A DNA stretch of 64,000 bases. Source: Ohtaekwangia kribbensis (GTDB lineage: Bacteria > Bacteroidota > Bacteroidia > Cytophagales > Cyclobacteriaceae). Below the pieces are notes generated by a model, which saw only the letters and a program-made list of their open reading frames with translations, was not told the DNA's origin and ran no database searches. Shown here one piece after another: positions 9,152 to 20,000 of the stretch. Position 1 is the stretch's first letter; the number at the start of each line of letters is the position of its first letter. The DNA lies in assembly GCF_042676245.1 (NCBI RefSeq), contig NZ_JBHTKA010000016.1, positions 467,683 through 531,682 on the forward strand, given 5' to 3'. Made by a program: the position numbers and the translations under genes.

Positions 9152-9718
9152 TCACTGCATATTCCTGCCAAACAGGTTCAGTTCTTCGGTGTTGATCGTG
9201 ATGTGCTTCTCAAATTGAAATTCTAGGCGTCCGAGAAGCTTGATAGAACTGGTGTTGTCCTTTGTAGTGATTGCCAGGATTCGGGGAAGTCCTAAAACAT
9301 TTTTACCATAAGTCAATACCTCAGCAGCAGATTCAAAGGCATAGCCGCGACCGGTAAATTTTTGAAGGAAGGCAAAGCCTATATCAGGATCGTCAAGTGT
9401 GTCGCGTTTCAGTAATCCACACATACCAACCGGCTCCAGTGTATCTTTCAACGCAACGAGGTATAAGCCGAATCCAAATTTTTCATAGCTCGTCATGGGC
9501 CCGTTAATAATATATTGCTCGGCATCGCGTAGCGTTCTTACTCCGCGATCGCCAATGTACTGAAGCCAGGAAGGCATATTTACCAATTCAAAAATGAAAG
9601 GCGCATCATCAGCACATAATTTTCGAATGATGAGATTTTCGGTCTGCAGAAGTGTTGTTGTGTTAGAAGCCAATATAAGATCGTGTTTATGTTTCAAGAT
9701 AAAGATTGTCTCATTCAC
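9152..9718 (-). CDS. GNAT family N-acetyltransferase (RimJ/RimL-like)
   Basis: A 188-residue protein of the acetyltransferase_3 type. It has TENLIIRKLCADDAPFIFELV at the start, IGDRGVRTLRDAEQYI, a VGMCGLLKRD beta strand, and GFAFLQKFTGRGYAFESAAEVLTYG, where RGYA is the acetyl-CoA pyrophosphate loop. The end (NTSSIKLLGRLEFQFEK) is also typical. These enzymes usually acetylate small amines or protein N-termini; the substrate is not predictable. It is convergent with the phosphopantetheinyl transferase gene, 35 bases apart with no clear hairpin between. The first 20 or so residues precede the conserved domain, so the start could lie further in. Confidence 0.88.
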   Translation of the reverse strand: MNETIFILKHKHDLILASNTTTLLQTENLIIRKLCADDAPFIFELVNMPSWLQYIGDRGVRTLRDAEQYIINGPMTSYEKFGFGLYLVALKDTLEPVGMCGLLKRDTLDDPDIGFAFLQKFTGRGYAFESAAEVLTYGKNVLGLPRILAITTKDNTSSIKLLGRLEFQFEKHITINTEELNLFGRNMQ

Positions 9719-9972
9719 AGCAACTTCTTCTTATTTGGACAATTATATAGAGAGGAGGAGAGGTATTATCACGTTATTAATTGCCTTTGCATATAATATA
9801 TATTTTGAACTCCCATATATTTTATGATGGATGATAATTGCATGAATTTACTTTTCTCTCTAAACCTATCAGCATATTTCCACGAAAGCGTTATGAAGAA
9901 AATATAGAGTAAAACAGCAATTTCGAATAAGCAGGTAACAAATGCTACCGGAAACATAACGATTTCATGGTG

Positions 9973-10001
9973 TTGTACAGAACGAGTTGAATGTACATTT
10001 G
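9973..10001 (+). promoter_or_regulatory. Consensus Bacteroidota promoter (TTG-N18-TAnnTTTG)
   Basis: TTG at 9973-9975 and TACATTTG at 9994-10001 are separated by 18 bases, matching the Bacteroidota -33/-7 promoter consensus (TTG, 17-23 bases, TAnnTTTG). The predicted start of transcription is near 10005, about 28 bases before the ATG of a 32-residue ORF. Confidence 0.7.
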
Positions 10002-10032
10002 ATAGAACCCAAAAATAAAATTCGTTTTACCC

Positions 10033-10131
10033 ATGAACGACCTCCGTAGAAAAACTAAGTGGATGTTTGTGCTGGAAGTTCTTATTTATCTCGCAGTAGC
10101 GATTTCCATTTCACTGGCCATTACGCTATAA
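10033..10131 (+). CDS. Small single-pass membrane peptide (32 aa)
   Basis: A short ORF encoding 32 residues: a basic N-terminus (MNDLRRKTKWM) followed by about 20 hydrophobic residues (FVLEVLIYLAVAISISLAIT), a clear membrane helix with positive-inside topology. It sits between a consensus promoter ending at 10001 and a terminator beginning at 10156, so the unit would give a transcript of roughly 200 bases. The leader AACCCAAAAATAAAATTCG is A-rich, as is usual before Bacteroidota start codons. I do not recognise it. It may be a regulatory small membrane protein or toxin-like peptide, or the transcript may act as a small RNA. Confidence 0.5.
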   Translation: MNDLRRKTKWMFVLEVLIYLAVAISISLAITL

Positions 10132-10155
10132 TTCAGCTTGATTTAGCTTCTTTCC

Positions 10156-10221
10156 TCTAATCTTCCTGTACGGTCTAAGCTTCCTTTTCATCTATTGAAG
10201 GGAAGGTTAGATCGTTTTTTG
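10156..10221 (+). terminator. Terminator after the small membrane peptide
   Basis: TCTAATCTTCC (10156-10166) pairs with GGAAGGTTAGA (10201-10211), with one G-U pair. It is followed by TCGTTTTTTG, a classic intrinsic terminator tail. The 34-base loop can fold further through CTTCC/GGAAG. Confidence 0.7.
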
Positions 10222-10761
10222 TTTCTTCCATTTTGAAATCTGTCTTGCTCGTTTGGTGCCCTTTCATTTTCCCCGAATGGTTGTATCTAACCAGTTTGAG
10301 TTACCCGGTTTTGGCGTGTTATTAACAAAATAGGTATGGTTTGGAAACATTTTAGACCTCCTGTTAACGTTTGCACCCAAACTCCCTAACAAAAACATAC
10401 CCTTCAAAAGCCCTTTCCGGGCCTACATTTACAACAATCGTTTGCAGGAATAATGTCTTGTAATTCGGTTGAAATCTGAAATCTAACCTATTTAATAGAT
10501 GCATACTCGAAACTTTATCCTGCTAAAAAGGGGCATGTCAGATGCCTTTTTATGGCTGAGCTACCCGGTTCTGAAGTCGGGGCATCCCAACCGCACCTGC
10601 TGCAATCCATCGTACGAAAGAGGTATAGCCATTAGCGTTTTTTCGGTAGAATCTAATCAACCATCATACAGTATGCTAAGCCCGATTCGACTGCGTACGC
10701 GATCTTTTTAACCTATCAGACACTTGAAATAAAACACAATTACTAAACCAAATTAACACCT
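10222..10761. other. Long leader/intergenic region upstream of the first susC
   Basis: There are 540 bases without a convincing gene; a 70-codon ORF at 10499-10711 was rejected. A possible promoter has TTTG at 10310-10313 and TATGGTTTG at 10335-10343, 21 bases apart, but the -7 box has one extra base (TA-N3-TTTG). If it is real, susC would have a leader of about 410 bases. No riboswitch was recognised. Confidence 0.35.
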
Positions 10762-13700
10762 ATGACAAAAATTTACGGGAAACAATTACGAGTCTTCGTG
10801 ATGCTGTTTCTGTTAGGAACTGTTACCAGCGTGTATGCGCAGAAACAGGTCGTAACGGGAAAGGTTACGGATGCAACCGGCCAGGGAATGCCGGGAGTTA
10901 ACGTTCTGCTGAAAGGCAGTACTGTGGGAACTACCTCTGATAAAGAAGGAAACTTCTCGATCGAGGCTGCTCCTACAGATATACTGGTGCTGTCTTTCAT
11001 TGGGTATAAATCGCAGGAAGTTACGGTTGGAAATCAAACAAGTATTACCGTTGCACTGGCAGAAGACGTGGAGACACTACAGGAAATTGTAGTCGTAGGA
11101 TACGGTGAAATGAAAAGGACCGATCTATCGAGTTCACAAGTTTCACTTACAGCTTCTGATATACAAAAGACTGTCAACACAACGCTCGAGCAAGCTATAC
11201 AAGGAAGAGCTGCGAATGTTTATGTAGCAACCAATAGTGGACAGCCAGGAGCACCATTGTCTGTGAAGATACGGGGTATAAACTCAATAAACGGTAATAC
11301 AGAACCGATGTACGTTGTTGATGGCGTGCAGATAATGGGAACAAACGGAACAACGTCAAATCCGCTATCCGGTATTAACCCTGATGATATAGAGTCACTC
11401 AATATATTGCAGGGGCCATCTGCTACTTCAGTATATGGTTCGCGTGCATCGAACGGTGTAATTGTAATCACTACAAAACGTGGTAAACCCGGAGAAACTA
11501 AATTCAGCTATAATACTTTCTATACTTTACAGGATATACCGAAGTTCCTTCCTACCATGAATCTTCGCGAGTATGCCGAGTATCAGAATGATATAAAATC
11601 AGTATTGGTGAATTATGATGTGCCTGCTGAATTTTCTGATCCGTCTCTGTTAGGAGATGGAACAAACTGGCAGAAAGAACTATTTCAACGTGCAGGCATG
11701 ATGAAGCATCAGCTGTCGATGAGCGGAGGTTCTGATAAAACTACCTTCTATCTTTCCGGTGAATATTTTAACCAGGATGGTGTAGCGATTGGTTCTGCTT
11801 TCAAACGCTATGGCATACGCATGAACCTCGATAACCAGACACGCAAATGGTTGAAGATCGGTACCAATTTCAACACCAGTATTACCAATGAGGACTTAAC
11901 GGTTACCAACGATGATCTCATCAATATAGCGATAAGTCAGTCACCAGCAGTACCGCTAAAGAATTTAGATGGTACATGGGGTGGTCCTAGTCAAACACAA
12001 TTCCGCCAGACAAACCCTGTAGCGCTCGCGTTAATCAACGAGAACAAGTTTCGCAGAATACAGGCAATGGGTGGTATATATGCAGATATAAATATTTTGA
12101 AAGGACTGGTATTCAGAACGGAACTGAATGGAAATGGACAATTCACTAATAATTATCTCTATAAACCAAGTTATGTTTTTGGTGGCTTCGAAAATGAAAC
12201 AGCTACGTCAACACGCACTGCCAGCAATAACTTAAGTTGGTTGTGGAATGTGTTGTTGCGATATAACGTCAACATTGGCAAGCATGCTATAGCAGCGATG
12301 GTGAGCCATGAAGCACAAGAAGGTACATTTGAAGGTCTTACTGGTACACGCAGTGGATTTGTTTCTAACAAGGTGCATGAATTGCCGGCCGGTGATGCAA
12401 AGACAGCAACCAACAGCAGTTCGAAGGGCGCATGGGCAATGGAGTCATACTTCGGAAGATTGAATTATGTCTTCAATGAAAAATATATCGTACAGGCTAC
12501 TCTCCGTGCAGATGGTTCGCCATCCTTCGGACCGGAAAACCGGTGGGGATATTTCCCTTCTGTTTCGGCAGCATGGCGTGTATCACAAGAGTCATTTATG
12601 GGAGGTCTGACGTCTACAGTTAACGACCTGAAATTACGTGTGGAATACGGACTCACAGGAAACCAACAGGCCGGTGGTGCTACATATTATGGAGCATTGT
12701 CTGCTATACCTACAGCATGGGGAACAGGATATCTGGTGGGTAACTTTTCAAATCCTGAATTCAAATGGGAGAGCACGAAGAGTTTTAACGTAGGTGTTGA
12801 TCTACACATGTTCAACAATCGCATCGAGTTGATAGCAGATGCATACATGAAGAAAACAGATAATCTTATTTCTCAAAATAACCTGCCATACTATACCGGT
12901 GGTAATCAAAATTATTCTCCGGGATATATATCTTTTCCATATACCAACATTGGTGCACTGGAGAACAAAGGTTTTGGTGTAACACTGAATACCGTTAATA
13001 CAGACGGTGTTCTTGGATGGAGAAGTGGATTGGTGTTCTCGATGGACCGTAATAAAGTAACAGAACTATACCGCGGTACGCCACTCGTGAACGATGCATG
13101 GTTTATGCCTGGTTTTGATTCGCGTGTAGTGGTAGGTCAGCCTGCGTGGCAGTTCTATGGCTACGAAGCTGAAGGATTGTTCCAGAGTATATCGGAGATT
13201 GAAGGACACGCACGTCAGACTCCTACAACTTCTAACCAGATCAATGCCGACAACGGTTCGTGGGTGGGGGATGTCAAATATAAAGATCAGAATAACGATG
13301 GTGTCGTTAATCAGGATGATCGTGTTATCATAGGAAACCCATGGCCTAAATTTACATTCGGATTTACCAACACGTTCAGCTATAAGAACTTTGAGTTGAT
13401 GATATTTCTGCAAGGCGTGTATGGTAACGATGTATTTAACTTCGTGAAATTCAGAAACGGTAATCCAAACGGGAGCAATACAGGAAACGGATTGCTCAGC
13501 TCGGTATTCGACTATGCACGTGTAAGCAGTAACAATGCGGCTGATGATCCACGTATTCTGAATCCTGGTCACAACGTACAACGCATCTCTTCTACAGATG
13601 CTAACGGAAACTCAAGACCATCGCAGTGGTTTGTGGAGGATGGATCATTCATGCGGATCAAGAATGTGCAGTTAGCATACAGATTGCCAAGAACATTGGT

Positions 13701-13896
13701 ATCAAGAGCTCATCTTACCGGTGTTCGCATCTCAGGCAGCGTTCAGAATTTGCACACCTTCACTAAATATTCCGGGTATGATCCTGAAGTCGGTACATTC
13801 TTCTCGGGTAACCAGGGGCGTGGATTTGTAGGCGTTGACTATGGACGATACCCTACTACTCGACAGTATAATGTCAGTCTTCAAATTGAATTTTAA
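10762..13896 (+). CDS. SusC/RagA-family TonB-dependent outer-membrane transporter (PUL 1)
   Basis: 1044 residues. It has a signal peptide ending at VYAQ, then a carboxypeptidase-regulatory-like beta domain (VTGKVTDATGQGMPGVNVLLK, about 28-105), the SusC plug (EIVVVGYGEMKRTDLSSS; YVVDGVQI; SVYGSRASNGVIVITTKRGK), and a beta-barrel ending in the usual aromatic terminus (VSLQIEF). SusC proteins import oligosaccharides captured by the partner SusD lid, powered by TonB. There is no STN domain and no FecI/FecR pair nearby, so control by an HTCS or another regulator is expected. The susD gene follows after 26 bases. Confidence 0.96.
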   Translation: MTKIYGKQLRVFVMLFLLGTVTSVYAQKQVVTGKVTDATGQGMPGVNVLLKGSTVGTTSDKEGNFSIEAAPTDILVLSFIGYKSQEVTVGNQTSITVALAEDVETLQEIVVVGYGEMKRTDLSSSQVSLTASDIQKTVNTTLEQAIQGRAANVYVATNSGQPGAPLSVKIRGINSINGNTEPMYVVDGVQIMGTNGTTSNPLSGINPDDIESLNILQGPSATSVYGSRASNGVIVITTKRGKPGETKFSYNTFYTLQDIPKFLPTMNLREYAEYQNDIKSVLVNYDVPAEFSDPSLLGDGTNWQKELFQRAGMMKHQLSMSGGSDKTTFYLSGEYFNQDGVAIGSAFKRYGIRMNLDNQTRKWLKIGTNFNTSITNEDLTVTNDDLINIAISQSPAVPLKNLDGTWGGPSQTQFRQTNPVALALINENKFRRIQAMGGIYADINILKGLVFRTELNGNGQFTNNYLYKPSYVFGGFENETATSTRTASNNLSWLWNVLLRYNVNIGKHAIAAMVSHEAQEGTFEGLTGTRSGFVSNKVHELPAGDAKTATNSSSKGAWAMESYFGRLNYVFNEKYIVQATLRADGSPSFGPENRWGYFPSVSAAWRVSQESFMGGLTSTVNDLKLRVEYGLTGNQQAGGATYYGALSAIPTAWGTGYLVGNFSNPEFKWESTKSFNVGVDLHMFNNRIELIADAYMKKTDNLISQNNLPYYTGGNQNYSPGYISFPYTNIGALENKGFGVTLNTVNTDGVLGWRSGLVFSMDRNKVTELYRGTPLVNDAWFMPGFDSRVVVGQPAWQFYGYEAEGLFQSISEIEGHARQTPTTSNQINADNGSWVGDVKYKDQNNDGVVNQDDRVIIGNPWPKFTFGFTNTFSYKNFELMIFLQGVYGNDVFNFVKFRNGNPNGSNTGNGLLSSVFDYARVSSNNAADDPRILNPGHNVQRISSTDANGNSRPSQWFVEDGSFMRIKNVQLAYRLPRTLVSRAHLTGVRISGSVQNLHTFTKYSGYDPEVGTFFSGNQGRGFVGVDYGRYPTTRQYNVSLQIEF

Positions 13897-13922
13897 TCCC
13901 TGTATATATAATCTATAGAACT

Positions 13923-15593
13923 ATGAAACAGGCAAGGATTTGGAAATATATAGCTTTCGCACTGCCTCTCAGTATACTGGCGGCAGCATGTAGCGATAGT
14001 TTTTTGGAAAGACCTCCGATTGATACACTCACGGATGGTATATATTATCAGACAGACGATGAAGTAATAATGGCAACCGCACCTTTGTATAACATTGTGT
14101 GGTTTGATTTTAATGATAAGACTTCGTTTGGTATTGGTGATGCGCGTGCCGGTAACATGCTCTCCAATGACTACGATGATTATTACAAGTTCGCGGTAAG
14201 TGCTACAGATGGACCATTGCTTAGCGCGTATGCTTCATTCTACAAGATCATTGCACAAAGCAACATGGTGATCGAGAACGTTAATCGCTATGCAACCAAT
14301 GTCACGCCTGCTGTGAAAAATCATGCTATAGCAGAAGCGCGGTTCATGCGCGGACTTGCCTATACATATCTGACCAGCATCTGGAAGGAAGTGCCGATCA
14401 TTTATGACAACCTCGCGATATTGAACGATACTACCATTCGCAGGAACTCTGTGGCGAGTATCTGGGAATTTGCTATCCGTGATTTCAGATATGCAGCAAA
14501 GAATCTTCCAACTACACCTATACTGGCCGGACGACTCACCAAATATTCTGCAGAAGGTATGCTTGCCCGCGCATTTCTGACACGCGCAGGTATAGGAGCG
14601 GGTGTAGGTTCACGCAATCAGACAGATCTTGATAGTGCTAAATATTATGCAAAGGATGTAATCATGAATAGCGGACTTACACTGATGGATAATTATAGTG
14701 ATCTGTTTCTCAGCGCGAATAACAACGCGCAGAGTATAAATAATGAAACGCTGTTTGCATTGCTGTGGCTTCCGATACGTGAACCGTGGGGGGTGAACAA
14801 CAGCTTTCAGGCTTATATGGCGTTTAGCCCGGAACTTATCGGTAACCAGGGCGATGGCTGGGGACGTGCGCATGGTGCTTCTGCAGATCTGGTAAAATAC
14901 TACATGGCTAATCCGGATGACAGTCGCAGAAAACCAACATTTATGTTCAATGGCGATCGTTATTCTGAACTGAAGTACTTTGCGGACCCATCTGTAACGT
15001 ATACTATAGATGACGTGGCAAATATCAAGAAGTATATTATCGGTGGACCGGATGACAATGGTGGAAATGGTCAATTCATGACCGCCTATATTAACACCTA
15101 TATGATGCGCCTCGCAGAAGTATACCTGATCTATGCTGAAGCGGTTCTGGGAAATAGTTCGTCAACGTCTGATGCAGAAGCATTGAAATATGTGAACGAG
15201 ATCCGCAAGCGTGCTGGATTGTCAGATCTTACCTTAGTTACGTTTATGGATATATTTAATGAGAAACGCATCGAACTCGCGATGGAAGGAAGGTACTGGC
15301 ATGAACTTGTTCGCTTGTCATACTTCAACATGAATGGTGCAGATGGAACACTTGATATTATCAGTAAGCAGGACAAAGGTCCGTATACTATAAACTATAT
15401 TGCCGGTACTGATAACCCGCGTCAGTATGAAGTTACATATCCCACGACAGACGGAGATGGTGCAGCCATTACGCGATTCTTCCCTGCTACGGAGGAAAAT
15501 TTTTATTTCCCGTATCCGGATGCTGAATTGGTAAAGGCACCATCACTGAGAAAGTCGCCAGTGGATTTTGATTTTAGTGTGCTGTCAAACTAG
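13923..15593 (+). CDS. SusD/RagB-family surface lipoprotein (PUL 1)
   Basis: 556 residues with a lipoprotein signal peptide ending in LAAAC (lipidated Cys23). The SusD layout is clear: FLERPPIDTLTDGIYYQTDDEV at the N-terminus, TPR-like helices (AIAEARFMRGLAYTYL), YMMRLAEVYLIYAEAV, and a C-terminal region with EKRIELAMEGRYWHELVRL. It forms the hinged lid over the SusC barrel and binds the glycan at the cell surface. It lies between susC and a surface glycan-binding protein gene with short gaps, so the three probably form one transcription unit. Confidence 0.95.
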   Translation: MKQARIWKYIAFALPLSILAAACSDSFLERPPIDTLTDGIYYQTDDEVIMATAPLYNIVWFDFNDKTSFGIGDARAGNMLSNDYDDYYKFAVSATDGPLLSAYASFYKIIAQSNMVIENVNRYATNVTPAVKNHAIAEARFMRGLAYTYLTSIWKEVPIIYDNLAILNDTTIRRNSVASIWEFAIRDFRYAAKNLPTTPILAGRLTKYSAEGMLARAFLTRAGIGAGVGSRNQTDLDSAKYYAKDVIMNSGLTLMDNYSDLFLSANNNAQSINNETLFALLWLPIREPWGVNNSFQAYMAFSPELIGNQGDGWGRAHGASADLVKYYMANPDDSRRKPTFMFNGDRYSELKYFADPSVTYTIDDVANIKKYIIGGPDDNGGNGQFMTAYINTYMMRLAEVYLIYAEAVLGNSSSTSDAEALKYVNEIRKRAGLSDLTLVTFMDIFNEKRIELAMEGRYWHELVRLSYFNMNGADGTLDIISKQDKGPYTINYIAGTDNPRQYEVTYPTTDGDGAAITRFFPATEENFYFPYPDAELVKAPSLRKSPVDFDFSVLSN

Positions 15594-15626
15594 TAGCATT
15601 AATATTCTTTTTAATTACGAATTACT

Positions 15627-16796
15627 ATGAAGAGATATATAGTCAAAGTGGTTGCAACGGTATGCGTGGCTGCAGCCGCGCTGCTTTCGTGTGAAGACGA
15701 TGAAGTAGCTTCGCCCGTGATTACCAATATCCGGGTTGTAGAAAAAGATAGTACTATTCTGGGGGCAGAATTCAATCAGACTATCGCAATACAGGGATCT
15801 AACCTTGGGTCAGTACGTGCTGTTATGTTCAATGATGTAACAGTTATACCGAGCCCGGTATATGTAACAGATAACAACATTATAATTTCTGTACCGGATA
15901 CAGCTCCGAAGGAAGTCACTAACAAAGTAACGTTGGTGACGGCCAGTGGTGAAAAAGTAAGCGTGGACTTTAATGTAGTGTTACCCCCACCTGAAATAAT
16001 CGGATTGGCCAATGAGTTTGGAATACCAGGTGAAGAGAATAAGGTATTGGGGAACTATTTCTTTCTGATCTCTAAAGTGCTGGTCGGATCAACCGAAGCG
16101 GAGATTGTTGGTTTCACCGATAGTGAAGTAACATTTGTTATGCCGCTGGATGCAACAACATCTACGGTTACTGTTGTAGGAGCAGGTGGTGAGTCTACAT
16201 CTAACTTTCGTATACATGAAACAGAAGGAAGACTAATCAACTTCGATATACCGGCTACAGGTTGGGGCTCCGATGTTTGCTGGGGAGATGCAGAAAGAAT
16301 AGATCCTGCTAATTCGGAACTGCCTGTAATTTCGGGCCGCTATACACGCATCAAACAAACAGATCTGCCGGCAACCGGGTATAATGGAAGCTGGGTATTT
16401 TCTACATGTTACTTTGATTTTGGTCTTCCAGCCGCATCACATGAAGACAAATATTTCAAAATGGAAGTTAATATTGTAGAGGCGTGGAAGGCTGGGTACT
16501 ATGTAATTGATATTGGAATGGAAAACGGTGACCACTTTAAGTATAGATTCAAACCGTGGGACAATGATACCTATCGTACAACCGGTCTTAAAACGGATGG
16601 ATGGAGAACATTCTATATTTCTTTGTCTGATTTCTATAAATATAATGGTGATACCCAAGCTGACCCGATTGTCAGGATAAGTGATATTTCTAAGATCAGA
16701 GATGTTCGTGTAGACTTCAGCAATGGCGCAACGGGCGCAAAAGTAATTGCATCTCACTATGTAGCGTTGGATAACTTAAGAATCGTAGATAAATGA
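15627..16796 (+). CDS. Surface glycan-binding lipoprotein with IPT/TIG domains (SGBP-B type)
   Basis: 389 residues with a lipoprotein signal (ALLSC, Cys22). Two IPT/TIG-like beta domains follow (PVITNIRVVEKDSTILGAEF, about 30-120; PPEIIGLANEFGIPGEENKV, about 120-200). The C-terminal half begins RLINFDIPATGWGSDVCWGD and is rich in Trp and Tyr, as in the glycan-binding domain of SGBP-B proteins known from Bacteroides xyloglucan and related PULs. It is expected to sit beside SusCD and help capture polysaccharide. It is the last gene before a terminator, after which the RHS block begins. Confidence 0.85.
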   Translation: MKRYIVKVVATVCVAAAALLSCEDDEVASPVITNIRVVEKDSTILGAEFNQTIAIQGSNLGSVRAVMFNDVTVIPSPVYVTDNNIIISVPDTAPKEVTNKVTLVTASGEKVSVDFNVVLPPPEIIGLANEFGIPGEENKVLGNYFFLISKVLVGSTEAEIVGFTDSEVTFVMPLDATTSTVTVVGAGGESTSNFRIHETEGRLINFDIPATGWGSDVCWGDAERIDPANSELPVISGRYTRIKQTDLPATGYNGSWVFSTCYFDFGLPAASHEDKYFKMEVNIVEAWKAGYYVIDIGMENGDHFKYRFKPWDNDTYRTTGLKTDGWRTFYISLSDFYKYNGDTQADPIVRISDISKIRDVRVDFSNGATGAKVIASHYVALDNLRIVDK

Positions 16797-16821
16797 TGAA
16801 GTGTTAATTGGTTTAGCACTT

Positions 16822-16865
16822 GAAGAGGCTTGTCTTTCTTTGGAAGGACGGCCTCTTCTCACTTT
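16822..16865 (+). terminator. Terminator after the susCD-SGBP operon
   Basis: GAAGAGGC (16822-16829) pairs with GCCTCTTC (16851-16858). An inner stem GTCTTTC/GAAGGAC extends it, and a short T-containing tail follows. It separates the binding genes of the PUL from the RHS block. Confidence 0.75.
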
Positions 16866-17088
16866 AGACCTCTGACAAAACCATGATCGAACTAAATAGT
16901 AGTGTAATCTTTGTTAATTAACATTTTATACAAAGAATCGAAACATTCTAATACCTGATCAAATAATGTTATAGATTTGTTTTGCCTGTTGTTTGGAATG
17001 TGACTTCTGTTGAAGATTAACATTCTTGTGATATCGAAATAAGCATTGTTACATTATATATAGTTAATATAGTCCTAATCTACCTATC

Positions 17089-20000
17089 ATGAAAAATAGT
17101 ATTCTTTTACTATGCCTGTTGTTATCTGTAGTCAGGTGCCTGGCACAGGAAAATCAGTCAGTTGATCCTCTTACAGGCAAGCTAAGTATCAGTATTCCCC
17201 TTTTTACTGTATCGGATGGCGATGTAAGCGTACCGGGTGTACTGTTATATACTGCGAATGGCGTGCGTGTAAATGACGATGGCGGATGGGTTGGTCAGAA
17301 CTGGGATATATCTGCTCAGTCATATGGGGTCACCCGTCAGATGCGAAGTTTACCGGACGACTACTCTGGAACAAGTCCCGACAATAGACGAGGCTGGTTA
17401 AGAAGTACAATTTCATTGCCTTCAAGTATTAGAAACTTTACCCCGTCAACGGACAACAACATTGCTACTTGTTCTGACGAACTGGCCAATTACAATTTCC
17501 TGAATACGATTGATTATGATCAGGATACGGAGCCAGATGTATTCTACGTAAATGCTCCAGGGTTATCTTTTCAGTTTTACTTTGATGAAAACAAGGTACC
17601 CCAAGTAGTTCCTTACCAGGATGTAATTGTAACCCCTAACACAGTAAGTGGAACAATTACTTCTTTCACAGTGACAGATAACAAAGGAGTCCAATACAAG
17701 TTTGATGAGTTGGAAACAATCACTCAATCAGTTAAAGCTGTCAATACGTATTATTTGGTGAGACGGTCAAAAATGCATTTCACTCCTGTGACCTATCACA
17801 CAGGCTGGAAATTGACGAAAATGATATCACCGATTTATGGTACTATAGACTTTACATATAGGACAGTGAATTCGGTAGACAACAATCTGACTCCTGACAA
17901 AAATAAATTGAAGTACCTATACCCAGTAACATTTACAAATGCTACAGGGGCAAACGGTAAGTTAGAATATAACCGATCGTATACTTTCAAGATACCGCTA
18001 AAAATAAGCAGCCCAATAACAGAGGTCCAGTTTGTCTCATCAATTAATGACGGAACCGCTGTTGGACTGTTGAAAAGTATACAGGTATTTGATAAACGCG
18101 GTGGCACACTCCAGTCTTCGAAAACAATAACGTTGGAGTATAGTAATAACAATACGCGCTCGTTTTTACAAGTACTACTGGAGCACATTGGCAACTCAGC
18201 CCCACCAAATATATACTACCTTGAGTATTATGGTGGAGACCTTGCAAACGACCCGCCTTATCCAACCTATAATTCAACCTACAAGGACGACTGGAACTTT
18301 CATGCGTTAAGCTCAGGGCCCAACTTTATGCTATACCAGGAAACCGCAGTTCGAGGAAGCTTGAAACGAATCACTTATCCCCATAAAGCTTATTCAGTAT
18401 TCTTTTACGAACCTCATGACTATATAAATGGTACTGTTAAGGTTGAAGGTGCCGGTATTCGGATTCGAAAAGTTGTATCATTCAACGGTATTTCGAAGGC
18501 GGCAGATATGATCAAGGAATATGAATATAAGACCTCTACAGGTGAAACGAGTGGAAAATTACAGCATAGACCCATGTATGCTATATCTGGTACAAGGGTT
18601 GATAAATACCTGGGAACAATAGGAGCGCGGTATCGAGACGTTCAATTAGCTAATCCCGGAGCAAGTGCATCCTTGTTGAGTGCTTATTTTACAGTTAAGG
18701 CGAGTGAAGAGATTTCGCATTCAGACCTGCTTGCGGGAAGCTCGGTAGCTTATGAACGTGTGGTAGAGAAGATAAAAGATGGCGGATATACTGTTTATGA
18801 ATATGAATTATCTGCTTTCTACGGTGAAGCCACAGCCAACAATAATGAATGGGAAGCAAGTAGAGTATTAATAGCTCGTCAGCCTTCAGGAAATTCATTC
18901 TGTTTCGAAACAGGTCCACTTACTGAGGGAATAAATCAATATCCTTCTCCTCCAAACCCGAACTATAGTTTTGCAAGAGGTATGTTGAGGAGGGTGAGTG
19001 ATTTTCGGGATGATGGCGTGGTCCGAAGACAAGTCGATTACGATTATCAACGAGTATACGGTACTACGGCTATTCGCAAAATTTACGGTTTGGCTTTGGA
19101 AGAGTTGCCGACTTATTATCATAACGGCTCTTCCTATGTTGACGGAAAAATGTTTGTATATAGTAAGTATGCTATTAATACGGATGTAATGACCGTATTA
19201 AAAAAGTCAAAAGAGACGTTTTTTGCCTCTTCAGATCTGACTAAGAAAATTGAGACATCAACAGAATACTTTTACAGTACAGGGAATCATCGTGAAATTG
19301 AGAAGATCGTTAGCACGAGTAGTGATCAAAGTCAAACAATAACACGTTTAAAATATGTAAAAGATTATTTCGCGTCTCCTACTACCGATCAACAAGCTAC
19401 ATCGCTGACAAACCTTGTAACCGCACACCGAACGGCATTACCGGTTGAAACTATATTGTCAAAAATGGACGGAAGTGTTGAGAAATATATTTCCGGAAAT
19501 CTTAATTATTATCAGACAATCAGCGGCAAGGTATATCCACATAGACAGTATTCTTTTCAGTCTGTTGATGGAATAACGTCTTTTGTGCCGTCATTCTTTG
19601 ATGGCAATAAATTTAATTTTGATCAGACGAACTATGTGCTGGTTAACACTTTTCTCAGTTTTGACAACTTCGGAAATGTGAAGGAAGCAGTTGGCCGAGA
19701 TAAAGTTATTGTTTCAAATCGGTATGGCTATTCGGGCTCTTTGCCAGTGATTAAAGTAAATAATGCTCACACTAACGCATATATTTTTACAGATTTTGAA
19801 AGTTCTTTGATGGACGGAATATTCAGCCCCGGGTGGAGTGCTACCTATATAGAAGGAAGATTCGGTTCCAAAGCAGTTTTGTTACCTGTATGGGCATCCA
19901 ACACTCCAAATTTTTTGGTAGGCGGTGCTACCAACTATAATGTACAGAGCTATATATTCTCCTGCTGGCTTAAGCCTTCCACCTCCGGAACTTTATCGAT

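Noticed and set aside
9769..9957. 62-codon minus-strand ORF with a hydrophobic N-terminus
   Set aside because: It does have a plausible membrane helix, but the rest is low-complexity translation of A+T-rich DNA, no promoter was found, and it lies in a gap between unrelated genes.
10499..10711. 70-codon ORF upstream of the first susC
   Set aside because: Composition is random-looking with scattered Cys, Pro and Arg. It has no domain, signal peptide or good leader, and sits in a long leader region.
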